Positions 36,302 to 44,234 of a stretch of DNA of 44,234 nt are shown one piece after another (positions within the stretch are counted from its first letter, which is position 1; each line of letters starts with the position of its first letter). The notes beneath the pieces are model-generated. The model saw only the letters and a program-made list of their open reading frames with translations. It made no database searches and was not told the DNA's origin. The position numbers and the translations under genes were made by a program. Source of the stretch: Rubritalea profundi (GTDB lineage Bacteria; Verrucomicrobiota; Verrucomicrobiia; Verrucomicrobiales; Akkermansiaceae); assembly GCF_002954445.1 (NCBI RefSeq), contig NZ_MQWA01000001.1, positions 3,459,453 to 3,503,686 on the forward strand. Direction: 5' to 3'.

Positions 36302-39300
36302 CTACTTTTTATGAGGGTGCTGTATAAGAAGTTCTTCAGGAGCGTAGAAGCCTTCTTGATCTGAAGTGTAAGCTCTCACTTTTTTGACTAGAGCGGGTGA
36401 TACCGAGGAGGCCTTGTTGCCGAAGGAATTGCGTACAAAGGTGAGGACGTCGGCGATCTCTTGATCCGTGAGAGCCTTGAAACCACTCATAGGTACGAGA
36501 CCTGGATATTGTTTGTCCTTGATTGTGATAGGTCCATGTAAACCGTGGATTACGAGCTTTATGAGGCGTTCTTGATCTTCTAAAACCCATTTTGTTCTAG
36601 TGAGAGGAGGGAACATTGCTGCTGGTAGGCCTTCACCGTCTTCTTGGTGGCAAGTAGCACAGTGGGCTTCTCTGTGGTAGACCTCGTGACCTTTGGCAAA
36701 TCGAGCAATGTCCTTTCCTTTCAAATGTTTAGGGACTTTAATTTTTTCCTTTTTAGATGTAATGGTTTGATTGCTCGCTAATGTACGAAGTGTGGCAATG
36801 ACCGGACTTAATTGTGCATCTTCGCAGATGTCATCATTAGGTAGTTGCCCGAGGATTACGTTTAGATCTACACGATTTGAAAGTCGAGACGCAACGACTA
36901 AGGCTTCTAGACGAACACGTCCGTGTGGGTCTTTGGCAGCTTTGTTAAGTATTTGCTGAAGGTTGTTAAATTCAAGTGGAGTTTGAGCGAGAGCTCGGAC
37001 TGCGACACAGCGAAGATTGAAGTTGTTAGACTCCATGGCTAGATTGTGGATTTTTAGGTTCGGATGGTCTGAACTACATGTGACGAGCAAAGCTTCTAAG
37101 AGATAGTTGTCATATTTACTGTCATTGGTTTTGAATTTTTTAAGCCAGCTCATAAGGGCTGAATTTACTTTTGTGGAATCGAACTTACGTAATTCAGTAC
37201 GCGTACGGTAACGAGTACGGTATTCTGGGAGTTTGAGGTTCTCGAGGAGCTTGGCTATAGTTGCGCCGTCAATTTTAGAAGGTTTAACTAATGGTAGAGA
37301 CTTGTGGGTGACTCGGTAGATCCTACCATGTTTGTGGTCTCTTAGTGGATCTCTCGCGCTGTGTTGCATGTGACCTATTAGGACATTATGCCAATCCACA
37401 ATGAACAGAGATCCGTCTGGAGCAAACTCCAGGTCAACTGGTCGATAGTTGGTGTCATCCGAAGACACAAGGTCCTGACGGTGCTTACTAGTAAAACCAA
37501 CAGAGCCGTCTTCTAGGGTGTGCTGTTTGGTGCCACGAAAACCAATCACATTGTTGAGGAGGTAGTCACCCTGCATATAGCTAGGGAAGTGTCTACTTGA
37601 GACAAACTCTAGGCCCGAGGTTGGTCTAACTCGTTGGTTTTTTTCTACTAAGTTCGCTGGAAGGGGAGCAAAGTAGCCGTATGGCACCTTGATAGAAGCA
37701 GGGGTAAGCCAACGGGCATTTGGGTCTGAAGTGTCAAGGAAGAGCCCTTGTCCCCAAACGTTAAAGGTTATTCCCCAAGGATTTGGTATCGAAACCCTAG
37801 CTAATCTGTCGAGCTTCTGTGTGCTCGGGTTGAATCTCCAAAATCCTCCGTTTGAGCTACGCTGCACACCGTAGGCGGTTTCAACATTACTATGCAGAAA
37901 TGTGCCTTCACTCATGAGAATGTTACCAAAGGGGTCTTGACTGAACGAGCTAATGGCGTGGTGAGTATCGTGATCGTCAAAGCCACTAAGTATCACAGTT
38001 CTCTTGTCGGCTTTGTCGTCGTTGTCTGTGTCCTCTAAAAGTAGAAGGTTAGAGCCCTGGGAGACATAAACACCTTTGTGAGTGATTTCAAATCCTGTCG
38101 GAAGTTGAAGTTGGTCGGCAAAGACGATCTCTTTATCCGCTTTTCCATCGTTGTTAGTGTCTTCGTATATAAGGATTTTGTCATTAGGTTTTTCATCTGT
38201 GACCTTATAGTGTGGGTAACTTGGCATGGTTGAAACCCAGAGGCGACCTTTGCTGTCAAAACTCATTTGGCATGGGTTTGCTAGATTTGGGAATTCTTTT
38301 TCAGAAGCAAATAGTTCAATTTTGAAGCCCTCTGGAAGACTAAATTTTTTCAGAGCATCTTCCCCATAAAGGTAGGTTTTACTGCCATTTTTCCTGCTTG
38401 TCTTGAAGTTGGTTTTGACCTCAGCTAATGGACTGGTCTGTGCATCAGCAGTCTTGAGGTCGAACCTTTTTTTCTGGGCTAAGGCAGTGATAGCTTGATC
38501 TCGGTTATCGAGCATTTCTTTAAGCTTCTGTAGCTCAAACGGGTAGTTTTTTGGACCAAATGGTCTATGACGTCTACCGAATACGTGCACGCCATTGGGG
38601 ATTTTATAGTAGTTGTTCCAGAGCCAGTTTTTGTCGAGTACCGCAGTGTGGATTTTTTTAGTAGTTGTACTGTCGAGCTTGATATTTTGCCCGGTGAGGC
38701 GAGTCGATAATTCTTGTGAGAGTTTCTTGTAGCCATCTTTATTCAGCTGAAATCCATTGAGTGTGAGGGTTTCAGGTGCCTCATGAAACCACTTTTTTGA
38801 GGGTGAAAAGATGTCAATAAAAGCAACTTCTTCTATCTCTGAAACTTCCTTAAGAGCCTTAGTGTAGAGCTCTAAATATTTATTGTAGCTAGCTGCATCT
38901 ATATCGGCTGATGGTTGGGTGCTCGGATCGAAGGCAATGGGGGAGACTAGGACGATCTCTGGTGCTGACTTACCATTGTAGCGTTGGCTCTTCGTGTGTT
39001 TGAGAAAGGCGGACACTTCTCCTTTAAAGTTGTGAATTCCAGCTTCTTCTGAAAAAGCTTCGTTGTACCCAAAGAATGCAATGAGCGTGTCGGTTTTGAG
39101 TTCAGTAAGCCAAGAGTCCGGGCTTTTAAAAGTTCCTTTACCAGTGTGGCCTGACCCCCAGCGGTCTTTTTGCTCGGAGAGTGGTGGGTGAAATGACTGA
39201 GCCCCTTCAAATGCGAATGGATTGTCTCTTGCTGAATGTGGGCGGAATCCTGCAGTGTTTCCGTCGTCGCATAAATTTCTAAAGCGAATGTTCGCAGCTG

Positions 39301-39493
39301 GTTGTGTAGAATAAAGTGATGTCTCAAAAAATCCAAAATGCTGCATACGTGAACCAAGGCCGTTGCCAATAATCGTCACATTGGGATTTTCTTTCAAATC
39401 GATGGGGAGAGAACTGGCTTCAACTGATTGGTTAAAGCAAAGCGCTAGACCGCAAATGAGGTTCGCAACTAAGTGGATGTATTTTGATTTCAT
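36302..39493 (-). CDS. Secreted SGNH / PVC-type dehydrogenase / HEAT / cytochrome c fusion
   Basis: A 1063-aa exported protein (signal peptide about residues 1-26). Residues 30-280 form an SGNH-hydrolase-like module of the PVC type (VTIIGNGLGSRMQHFGFFET; LTLNGFQLNKDGYKKLSQEL). Residues 370-750 are the PVC-type dehydrogenase propeller (GFKIELFASEKEFPNLANPC, DTNNDGKADKEIVFAD, PVDLEFAPDGSLFIVDWHNV). HEAT-like repeats follow to about 920. A c-type cytochrome domain near the C-terminus has heme site C945-A-T-C-H949, with distal Met candidates in GLVPMSGFKAL. It is a cousin of the gene at 14615, differing in the N-terminal module. It is probably a periplasmic redox enzyme on carbohydrate. Confidence 0.85.
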   Translation of the reverse strand: MKSKYIHLVANLICGLALCFNQSVEASSLPIDLKENPNVTIIGNGLGSRMQHFGFFETSLYSTQPAANIRFRNLCDDGNTAGFRPHSARDNPFAFEGAQSFHPPLSEQKDRWGSGHTGKGTFKSPDSWLTELKTDTLIAFFGYNEAFSEEAGIHNFKGEVSAFLKHTKSQRYNGKSAPEIVLVSPIAFDPSTQPSADIDAASYNKYLELYTKALKEVSEIEEVAFIDIFSPSKKWFHEAPETLTLNGFQLNKDGYKKLSQELSTRLTGQNIKLDSTTTKKIHTAVLDKNWLWNNYYKIPNGVHVFGRRHRPFGPKNYPFELQKLKEMLDNRDQAITALAQKKRFDLKTADAQTSPLAEVKTNFKTSRKNGSKTYLYGEDALKKFSLPEGFKIELFASEKEFPNLANPCQMSFDSKGRLWVSTMPSYPHYKVTDEKPNDKILIYEDTNNDGKADKEIVFADQLQLPTGFEITHKGVYVSQGSNLLLLEDTDNDDKADKRTVILSGFDDHDTHHAISSFSQDPFGNILMSEGTFLHSNVETAYGVQRSSNGGFWRFNPSTQKLDRLARVSIPNPWGITFNVWGQGLFLDTSDPNARWLTPASIKVPYGYFAPLPANLVEKNQRVRPTSGLEFVSSRHFPSYMQGDYLLNNVIGFRGTKQHTLEDGSVGFTSKHRQDLVSSDDTNYRPVDLEFAPDGSLFIVDWHNVLIGHMQHSARDPLRDHKHGRIYRVTHKSLPLVKPSKIDGATIAKLLENLKLPEYRTRYRTRTELRKFDSTKVNSALMSWLKKFKTNDSKYDNYLLEALLVTCSSDHPNLKIHNLAMESNNFNLRCVAVRALAQTPLEFNNLQQILNKAAKDPHGRVRLEALVVASRLSNRVDLNVILGQLPNDDICEDAQLSPVIATLRTLASNQTITSKKEKIKVPKHLKGKDIARFAKGHEVYHREAHCATCHQEDGEGLPAAMFPPLTRTKWVLEDQERLIKLVIHGLHGPITIKDKQYPGLVPMSGFKALTDQEIADVLTFVRNSFGNKASSVSPALVKKVRAYTSDQEGFYAPEELLIQHPHKK

Positions 39494-39736
39494 GTGTACT
39501 GGCCGATCGGAATGAGGCTGTATAGTGAGGTCGTTATCACTATCTCATTTTAAAAGTAAATTGGAGGAGGCGTTTTTTGAGCTTCGTTTTTGTTGATAAG
39601 TATCAGGTGGGAACTATAACGGCCTAGATTGATTTCAAGTCTATTTTTGCGCGACTATGAGGTTTGCAAATCACGACAGGTATGCGCGTCGTCTGTATTA
39701 GTAGATCGTGTGCTTGAGTCAAAAGGGAGGGATTAA

Positions 39737-39771
39737 AAAACCACCAATGAGAACAACTCATTGGTGGTTTT
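39737..39771 (-). terminator. Intrinsic terminator after the 636-aa protein gene
   Basis: A perfect 15-bp stem (AAAACCACCAATGAG at 39737-39751, CTCATTGGTGGTTTT at 39757-39771) with loop AACAA. On the minus strand four T end the stem, with two further T and AAT following. It lies 26 bases after the stop codon. The remaining 240 bases to the next gene hold no other feature beyond that gene's unseen promoter. Confidence 0.92.
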
Positions 39772-39797
39772 ACTGGAATAGATTTATAGTGGAAGGC

Positions 39798-41708
39798 TTA
39801 GTTGGCTGCCTCAAATTGTTTGCTCACAATTCTTTCGAGTCCTTCTTTGGCAAATTGGCTTTGCGGGTAAATGTCGCGGGCCTTGAGGTACCATGAAAGT
39901 GCTGAACCTGTCTGAGGTGTTGCACCACCTTCTTCTAGTCTCTTAGCCTTAGTGAGGGCGTTAGTGAAATTACCAACCTGACCAATCAACTGTGCTTTGG
40001 CATTGGCGATCTTAGGGTCGTCATAGTACTTGTTCTGGGTCTCGAAGATTGCTTCCCACGCGGCGTAGGATTGACCGGCCTCGACTAGGCTCTGTGACTT
40101 ACCGAGGGCTTTTTCAATCTCCGTGATCGACTCGCCAATCTCGGTGAGCTGCTTGATTCGGGGTTCATCGTTTGTCTGACCAAAGACGACAACAAACTTT
40201 GATTTACGAGGTTCTTCGACGATGGCTCGGTAGTTTTTATCAGCGAGGAGTCGATCAAACTCTTTGACAGTCTGCGTCAGTGTGTCGGAATCTTCTTCTC
40301 CTTGATCGAGTCGCTCATCGAGTTTGTCGTTGAAGGTTTGGATAGTAGGGTTGGCTGGCCAATGTTTGATGGCATTTTCAATAGCCACTTTTGCACGCGA
40401 TGTGTCTTTTTCAAAGAGCGCAAATTTGGCATCGCGCACATGGCCGTCTGACGCGCGTTTGTGAGCAGCAATGTAAGAGTTGGCCTTTGATGGATTATAG
40501 TCGCGAGCTTGTGTTTTGAGGGATTCGTTGAGTTCGGTCGCTTGAGCCAACTCTTTCGCTGAAAGCGCTTCGACGAGATCGTTAGCATCTTGTACATATT
40601 GCTGGACACGCTCTTTCATGCCCATCGACACGGTTTGGACGCATGGTATAAACTCGCCGACGAGGAAGGCTTCGACGAGGCGCTCTGAGGCTGCGTGAAT
40701 GCGGTTGCTGTCAATGTTGTTCTGAAAGGCGCTAATCAGTGTCTGAGATTTACGGATGGCTTCGTTAGCGGCTGCATCAAGCCCCGCAACAGTCGGATTG
40801 ACTCCAAGTCCTTCGCTGAAAAATTTCTCAGTGTCAGAACCTTTTTTGATACGCATGGCTTGATCACCATCTTTATAAATGATGTTGTAGAAACGCGCTG
40901 ACATGACCACGTGCTCAAAGCGTCGTTGGATGAAAAGCTGCAACATCATCGCTTGGTATTGAACCTTAGATTGAGTGAGACTTATGACGCCTGTAGCTAC
41001 GTACTTTTTCTTAATGTCAGTGATCTCCGCCATGCGCTCCTGCATCACTTTGTACTGAGTAAATTGAGCCGCTTTCGAGGTGGTTGTCTTCTTACCTTGC
41101 TTGACAGTTGTCGTGCCACCAAGTGTGCCTTTTTTTTCTAGGACATTGAGGTTGTGGACGAGTCTTCTGTGCTCTTTTTCGAGTTTGGCTATGGCTTCTT
41201 TCTTGTTGCCTATGCCCTTCATCGCAAGTCGGCCTGAGTAGACTGAGTTAGCTAAAGAATCACAAATGCCGCCATCGCCTGGATAATTAGACGCGTCTTC
41301 TAGCAGCGTGTATGCTGACTTGAGGTTTGGCCCGCCTGGATTGAGCGGGGATAGGAAGTCTTGAATTTTCTCGATCTTCTCGTGGTATTCTACCGCCGCC
41401 TTAGATTCGAAATCTTGGGAGGCAAGGTAAGCTTCGAACTGACCACCAAGGTTGTTGTCCGTCATCGAGTAGGTTCGCCCTTGGAATTGAAAGGTCTTCG
41501 AGGTTGGGTCGACAATCGGGATTTCTCCACCTTGAGCTGATGGTGAGGCTGACTCGTGGCGGTTGATCGTGGTGTTACCAGATCCGTTGTTACCGTTACT
41601 GGTACCGCCTTTGGTTACGTTGCTGGCACCATTGGGTGGCGTGAGTACTTGGGCTGTGGCCGGTACGAGTAAACCCACGTAGAGAGCGATAGTTGTGAAT
41701 GATTTCAT
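39798..41708 (-). CDS. Exported helical protein of unknown function linked to an ABCG-like transporter
   Basis: A 636-aa protein with a signal peptide (residues 1-20, PATAQ). The early mature part is Gly/Asn/Ser-rich (residues 24-50). Then a beta motif, IVDPTSKTFQFQGRTYSMTD, and a long helical region follow, with IQRRFEHVVMSARFYNIIYKD conspicuous. The last 220 residues look TPR-like (LADKNYRAIVEEPRK; SYAAWEAIFETQNKYYDDP; ALSWYLKARDIYPQSQFAKE). No catalytic signature was seen. It follows the small anchored gene by 21 bases and the ABC gene further upstream on the same strand, suggesting a common envelope function. I cannot name the family. Confidence 0.8.
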   Translation of the reverse strand: MKSFTTIALYVGLLVPATAQVLTPPNGASNVTKGGTSNGNNGSGNTTINRHESASPSAQGGEIPIVDPTSKTFQFQGRTYSMTDNNLGGQFEAYLASQDFESKAAVEYHEKIEKIQDFLSPLNPGGPNLKSAYTLLEDASNYPGDGGICDSLANSVYSGRLAMKGIGNKKEAIAKLEKEHRRLVHNLNVLEKKGTLGGTTTVKQGKKTTTSKAAQFTQYKVMQERMAEITDIKKKYVATGVISLTQSKVQYQAMMLQLFIQRRFEHVVMSARFYNIIYKDGDQAMRIKKGSDTEKFFSEGLGVNPTVAGLDAAANEAIRKSQTLISAFQNNIDSNRIHAASERLVEAFLVGEFIPCVQTVSMGMKERVQQYVQDANDLVEALSAKELAQATELNESLKTQARDYNPSKANSYIAAHKRASDGHVRDAKFALFEKDTSRAKVAIENAIKHWPANPTIQTFNDKLDERLDQGEEDSDTLTQTVKEFDRLLADKNYRAIVEEPRKSKFVVVFGQTNDEPRIKQLTEIGESITEIEKALGKSQSLVEAGQSYAAWEAIFETQNKYYDDPKIANAKAQLIGQVGNFTNALTKAKRLEEGGATPQTGSALSWYLKARDIYPQSQFAKEGLERIVSKQFEAAN

Positions 41709-41729
41709 GAAGTGAAAAGAGGGGTAGGG

Positions 41730-42151
41730 TTAGCGTGCTGTATAACTGGAGGCTACGAGTGAGCCTTCTTTTTTTACATCGACGACGAAGGTGTAGTTCT
41801 GCTTTGTCTCGAGGTTTGGCCCCTTGACTGAGTTAGGCACCATAATGCCGATGCTTTGTGGTAGGTCAGGAGAAATGGCTTGGTCTCCAGTGTCCACTCT
41901 AAGGAAGACAAACTTCCCGACGTTCGGATCGTGTTGCGCATTTTCGACGATTTCACCACTGATAGAATACTCGTTGCCGCGGAGGCTGTTGCAGCTCTCC
42001 ACATAGGTTTCTAAGGGAAACTGCTTGGCGCTGGGTGAGTCTCCTCGTTTGAGGACGACAAAGCCGATGCAATAACGAGGATTGCTGCCAGACTGCCAAT
42101 AATGACAGGTGCTGGGTTACTTGATTTTTTTCTTCTAGATCTGCGAGCCAT
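41730..42151 (-). pseudogene. Small membrane-anchored protein of unknown function with one frameshift
   Basis: From the ATG at 42151 a short basic N-terminus (MARRSRRKKSSNPAP) leads into a membrane helix (VIIGSLAAILVIASA). The frame then runs into a stop at 42011. The next frame continues as RGDSPSAKQFPLETYVESCN, then SLRGNEYSISGEIVEN, to a stop at 41730. Adding one T near 42066 (four instead of three) gives IASAFVVLKRGDSPSAK and a 140-aa single-pass protein with an OB-like beta domain outside. Pieces read separately are 42011-42208 and 41730-42002. A function is not known. It lies between the ABC gene and the 636-aa protein gene. Confidence 0.65.
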
Positions 42152-42217
42152 GATAAATGAGGTAGGTATTTTTAACTTTGGGTAAAGAATTGGGGTAGTT
42201 ACACACAATATAGCACA

Positions 42218-44185
42218 TTAGTGCTCCCATTGGTGACGACGGATGCCTATATAAGAGGCAATGATGCCAAAAGCAATTTGAATTCCGAGGACGTAGAGGC
42301 AAATGGTGCCTGAGAATTCGAGTGGGGTTTCGGTGACCGTTTTGACCGCCGCTTGGTAGCGGTTATCGAGAGACTCGATGCTGCCACCCCATGCCCAGTA
42401 TGCTGAAATGAACGGGCGGGTGATCATTCCCACCGTTTCAGGCAAGGCGAGGACTGCTCCAGAAAGCGGCAATTGGAAACCAACTAAATAGATCGAAAGC
42501 AAGGATGCTTGCTCAGAGGTTTTCATCAGAGCTGAAATGCCTAAACAAATTGATGTCATTGCAGCATTGACTAAGATCAAGAATGTCATGTGGTTAAAGA
42601 ATCCACCAGATCCAGCAGCTTCGGGGTATTGCCAAAATTGGTCTACGAAAATGGCCATCCAAACGGATTGGACAATGATCATACAACTCAGGAAGGCAAT
42701 TTTGCTGCAGAGGTAGGCGAGCGGACGCACACCACCGAATTTCTCTTTTTCTAGAATCTTACGCTCACCAGCAATCTCACGGGCAGCATTGTTGGATCCC
42801 ATCAGTGAGAGTAAAACAACTTGGAACATGATGATTCCCGAGACAGCTCCACCCACTTTGGCCCTATTTTCAGCGATGGTTTGGAATTCTTTGACGGCGC
42901 TTTGTGAGGTCATCTCAATCGCATCAGGGTACTGGAGCAATGCCTCATTTCCTTGTGGCCCAAACAGCGCAACTAAACATGGGAAACAAAGAAGTATCGC
43001 GACTTGCAGATAGACCTGGCCGCGGTCACGGAAGAAAATTTTAGTACGTCTACTCAGCAAGGTGGCAAACTGACTGAAAAATCCCGGGGTCTGCACCTGC
43101 TCGGGTTCTTCCATAACGAGATCGTCTTCGTCCTCAGATTTCTCTTCGTCCTCGTCTTTTTCCGGGGCAGCTTTGATTTTACTTTTCTTGCGTTTATTGC
43201 GGGAGGATTTTTTACCCTCTTCCTTATCGAGTTCCTCCTCGAACGCGTTGAGAAGTTCAGTCTCGTCGAGCTGAACGTCTTCAATTACTGGATCAGATAT
43301 TTCTTTTTCTTCTGCGGTTTCCGGCTCCAGCTCAACGGGTTCTTCAGGAATGACGAGTTTGCCTTCTTCAATCAATTTGAGTCGATTGCGAATGATCTTA
43401 CTGTAAAAGGCGGGGAAGTGTTTCAACCAAGATTTACGCCACTTCTCTGAGCTTTGCTTCGCTAGGCGAGGGTAGATGGACTCGGTGTCTTCTACAGAAA
43501 AGTAATGGGTAAGCCCAGCTGGCGGTCCGTGGTAGGCCACACATCCTTCGTGGAGAACTAAGACCGAATCGTAAAGCTCGAGGTGGGCCAACGAATGAGT
43601 AACGGATATAACGATTCTCCCGTCGCGTCGGGAGAGTTCGTGGAGGCGGCGTACAATGTCACGTTCGGAGCGAGGATCGAGACCAGATGTGACCTCATCA
43701 CAGAGCAATAACTTGGGATCAGTTACCAATTCCATGGCGAGTCCTAGACGCCGCTTCTGACCACCGGAAAGCACCTTGACCTGGCGGTCAGCAATGGCTG
43801 TTAGTCCTGTTTCTTCGAGCACGCGGTCAATACGTAGATCGAGGTCATCGAGGTCACGCGTCTTGACGCGCAAGCGGGTGACCGCTTCGATTGATTCGTC
43901 GACGGTGAGCGCGTCATAGGCGATTGAGAACTGTGGCACATAGCCGAGCTCTGCGGGTTCCAGATCGCCATCTTCCTCTAGATCTCGTCCCATCCAAGAG
44001 ATCGAACCTTCGGACAAGTGGTTGAGACCTGCGATGGCATTGAGTAAGGTGGTTTTACCACAGCCAGAGGGACCCACGATTGCCATGAAATGGCCTGTAG
44101 GAACTTTGAGATTTACACGGTCGACCAAATTGATTGGCTCGCCGTCCTTTTCTATAGTGAAACAAAAGTCTTTTAATTCTAGCAC
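42218..44185 (-). CDS. ABCG/White-type ABC half-transporter (ATPase fused to ABC-2 permease)
   Basis: A 655-aa protein. The ATPase comes first: Walker A GPSGCGKTT at residues 38-46, signature LSGGQKRRLG at 139-148, Walker B LLLCDEVTSGLD at 159-170. A charged, low-complexity linker rich in Glu, Asp and Lys spans about 255-365. The C-terminal half has about six membrane helices (QVYLQVAILLCFPCLVALFG, ISGIIMFQVVLLSLMGSNN, GTICLYVLGIQIAFGIIASY). This ATPase-first order is that of eukaryotic ABCG transporters and some bacterial homologues, which move lipids or hydrophobic compounds. Substrate unknown. It is probably the first gene of a three-gene operon. Confidence 0.88.
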   Translation of the reverse strand: MLELKDFCFTIEKDGEPINLVDRVNLKVPTGHFMAIVGPSGCGKTTLLNAIAGLNHLSEGSISWMGRDLEEDGDLEPAELGYVPQFSIAYDALTVDESIEAVTRLRVKTRDLDDLDLRIDRVLEETGLTAIADRQVKVLSGGQKRRLGLAMELVTDPKLLLCDEVTSGLDPRSERDIVRRLHELSRRDGRIVISVTHSLAHLELYDSVLVLHEGCVAYHGPPAGLTHYFSVEDTESIYPRLAKQSSEKWRKSWLKHFPAFYSKIIRNRLKLIEEGKLVIPEEPVELEPETAEEKEISDPVIEDVQLDETELLNAFEEELDKEEGKKSSRNKRKKSKIKAAPEKDEDEEKSEDEDDLVMEEPEQVQTPGFFSQFATLLSRRTKIFFRDRGQVYLQVAILLCFPCLVALFGPQGNEALLQYPDAIEMTSQSAVKEFQTIAENRAKVGGAVSGIIMFQVVLLSLMGSNNAAREIAGERKILEKEKFGGVRPLAYLCSKIAFLSCMIIVQSVWMAIFVDQFWQYPEAAGSGGFFNHMTFLILVNAAMTSICLGISALMKTSEQASLLSIYLVGFQLPLSGAVLALPETVGMITRPFISAYWAWGGSIESLDNRYQAAVKTVTETPLEFSGTICLYVLGIQIAFGIIASYIGIRRHQWEH

Positions 44186-44234
44186 GATACTATGGTTATA
44201 AGTTGAGGTTTGATAAAGGTTACATAATAATAAA

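Overview
The window reads as a chromosomal segment of a Verrucomicrobiota bacterium, probably a marine member of Verrucomicrobiales. That placement is an inference from gene content. It rests on two very large secreted 'PVC-type' dehydrogenase/cytochrome c proteins, a Tat-exported Gfo/Idh/MocA oxidoreductase, a DUF1080 protein, an ECF sigma factor of the kind common in Planctomycetes and Verrucomicrobia, and weak Shine-Dalgarno sites. No rRNA, tRNA, CRISPR array, phage or transposase gene was seen.

Layout. Positions 65-6355 (+) hold a carbohydrate-utilisation island: AraC-type regulator, exported oxidoreductase, GH43-like glycosidase, secreted alpha/beta-hydrolase, an SGNH hydrolase broken by an in-frame amber stop, and a DUF1080 protein. 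Positions 6741-9233 (+) hold an M20 dipeptidase and an aldose epimerase. Next come a repeat-rich spacer and membrane-anchored msrA (-). Positions 10689-12646 (+) encode an ABC ATPase/permease pair. Positions 12773-14416 (+) encode an ECF sigma factor and a membrane-anchored anti-sigma-like protein with a beta-rich extracytoplasmic domain, followed by a 1215-aa ThuA/dehydrogenase/HEAT/cytochrome c protein.

Positions 18483-25242 (-) form a heavy-metal RND efflux operon. Its order of transcription is a Cys/His-rich exported protein, an outer-membrane factor, an adaptor, an RND pump (frameshifted twice) and a His-rich lipoprotein. Positions 25654-33736 (-) contain a protein of unknown function, nagA, pgsA, a MidA-like methyltransferase (frameshifted), an Aas-like acyl-ACP/CoA ligase, nusB (with a large internal insertion) and ribH. 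Divergent from these are a PTS EIIA gene and argS (+, 33989-36290). Positions 36302-44185 (-) hold a second giant dehydrogenase/cytochrome c protein carrying an SGNH N-terminal module. They also hold a probable three-gene operon: an ABCG-like half transporter, a small anchored protein (frameshifted) and a 636-aa exported protein of unknown function.

The main structural observation is that four breaks in three otherwise well-conserved genes all look like loss of a single base, three of them at C/G positions or short runs. A fifth gene has a lone in-frame stop. Either the assembly carries indel errors or several conserved genes are recently inactivated, and the raw reads would tell which. Non-coding structure includes a 28-bp imperfect hairpin after msrA, a 23-bp inverted repeat beside pgsA, and a family of 'cgaaaaa(t/c)gcgaaa' repeats at two distant spacers. 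I do not see a clearly new defence or mobile system. The best candidates for new biology are the sigma/anti-sigma pair beside the giant cytochrome, the Cys/His-rich partners of the metal pump, the enlarged NusB and the ABCG-linked 636-aa protein.
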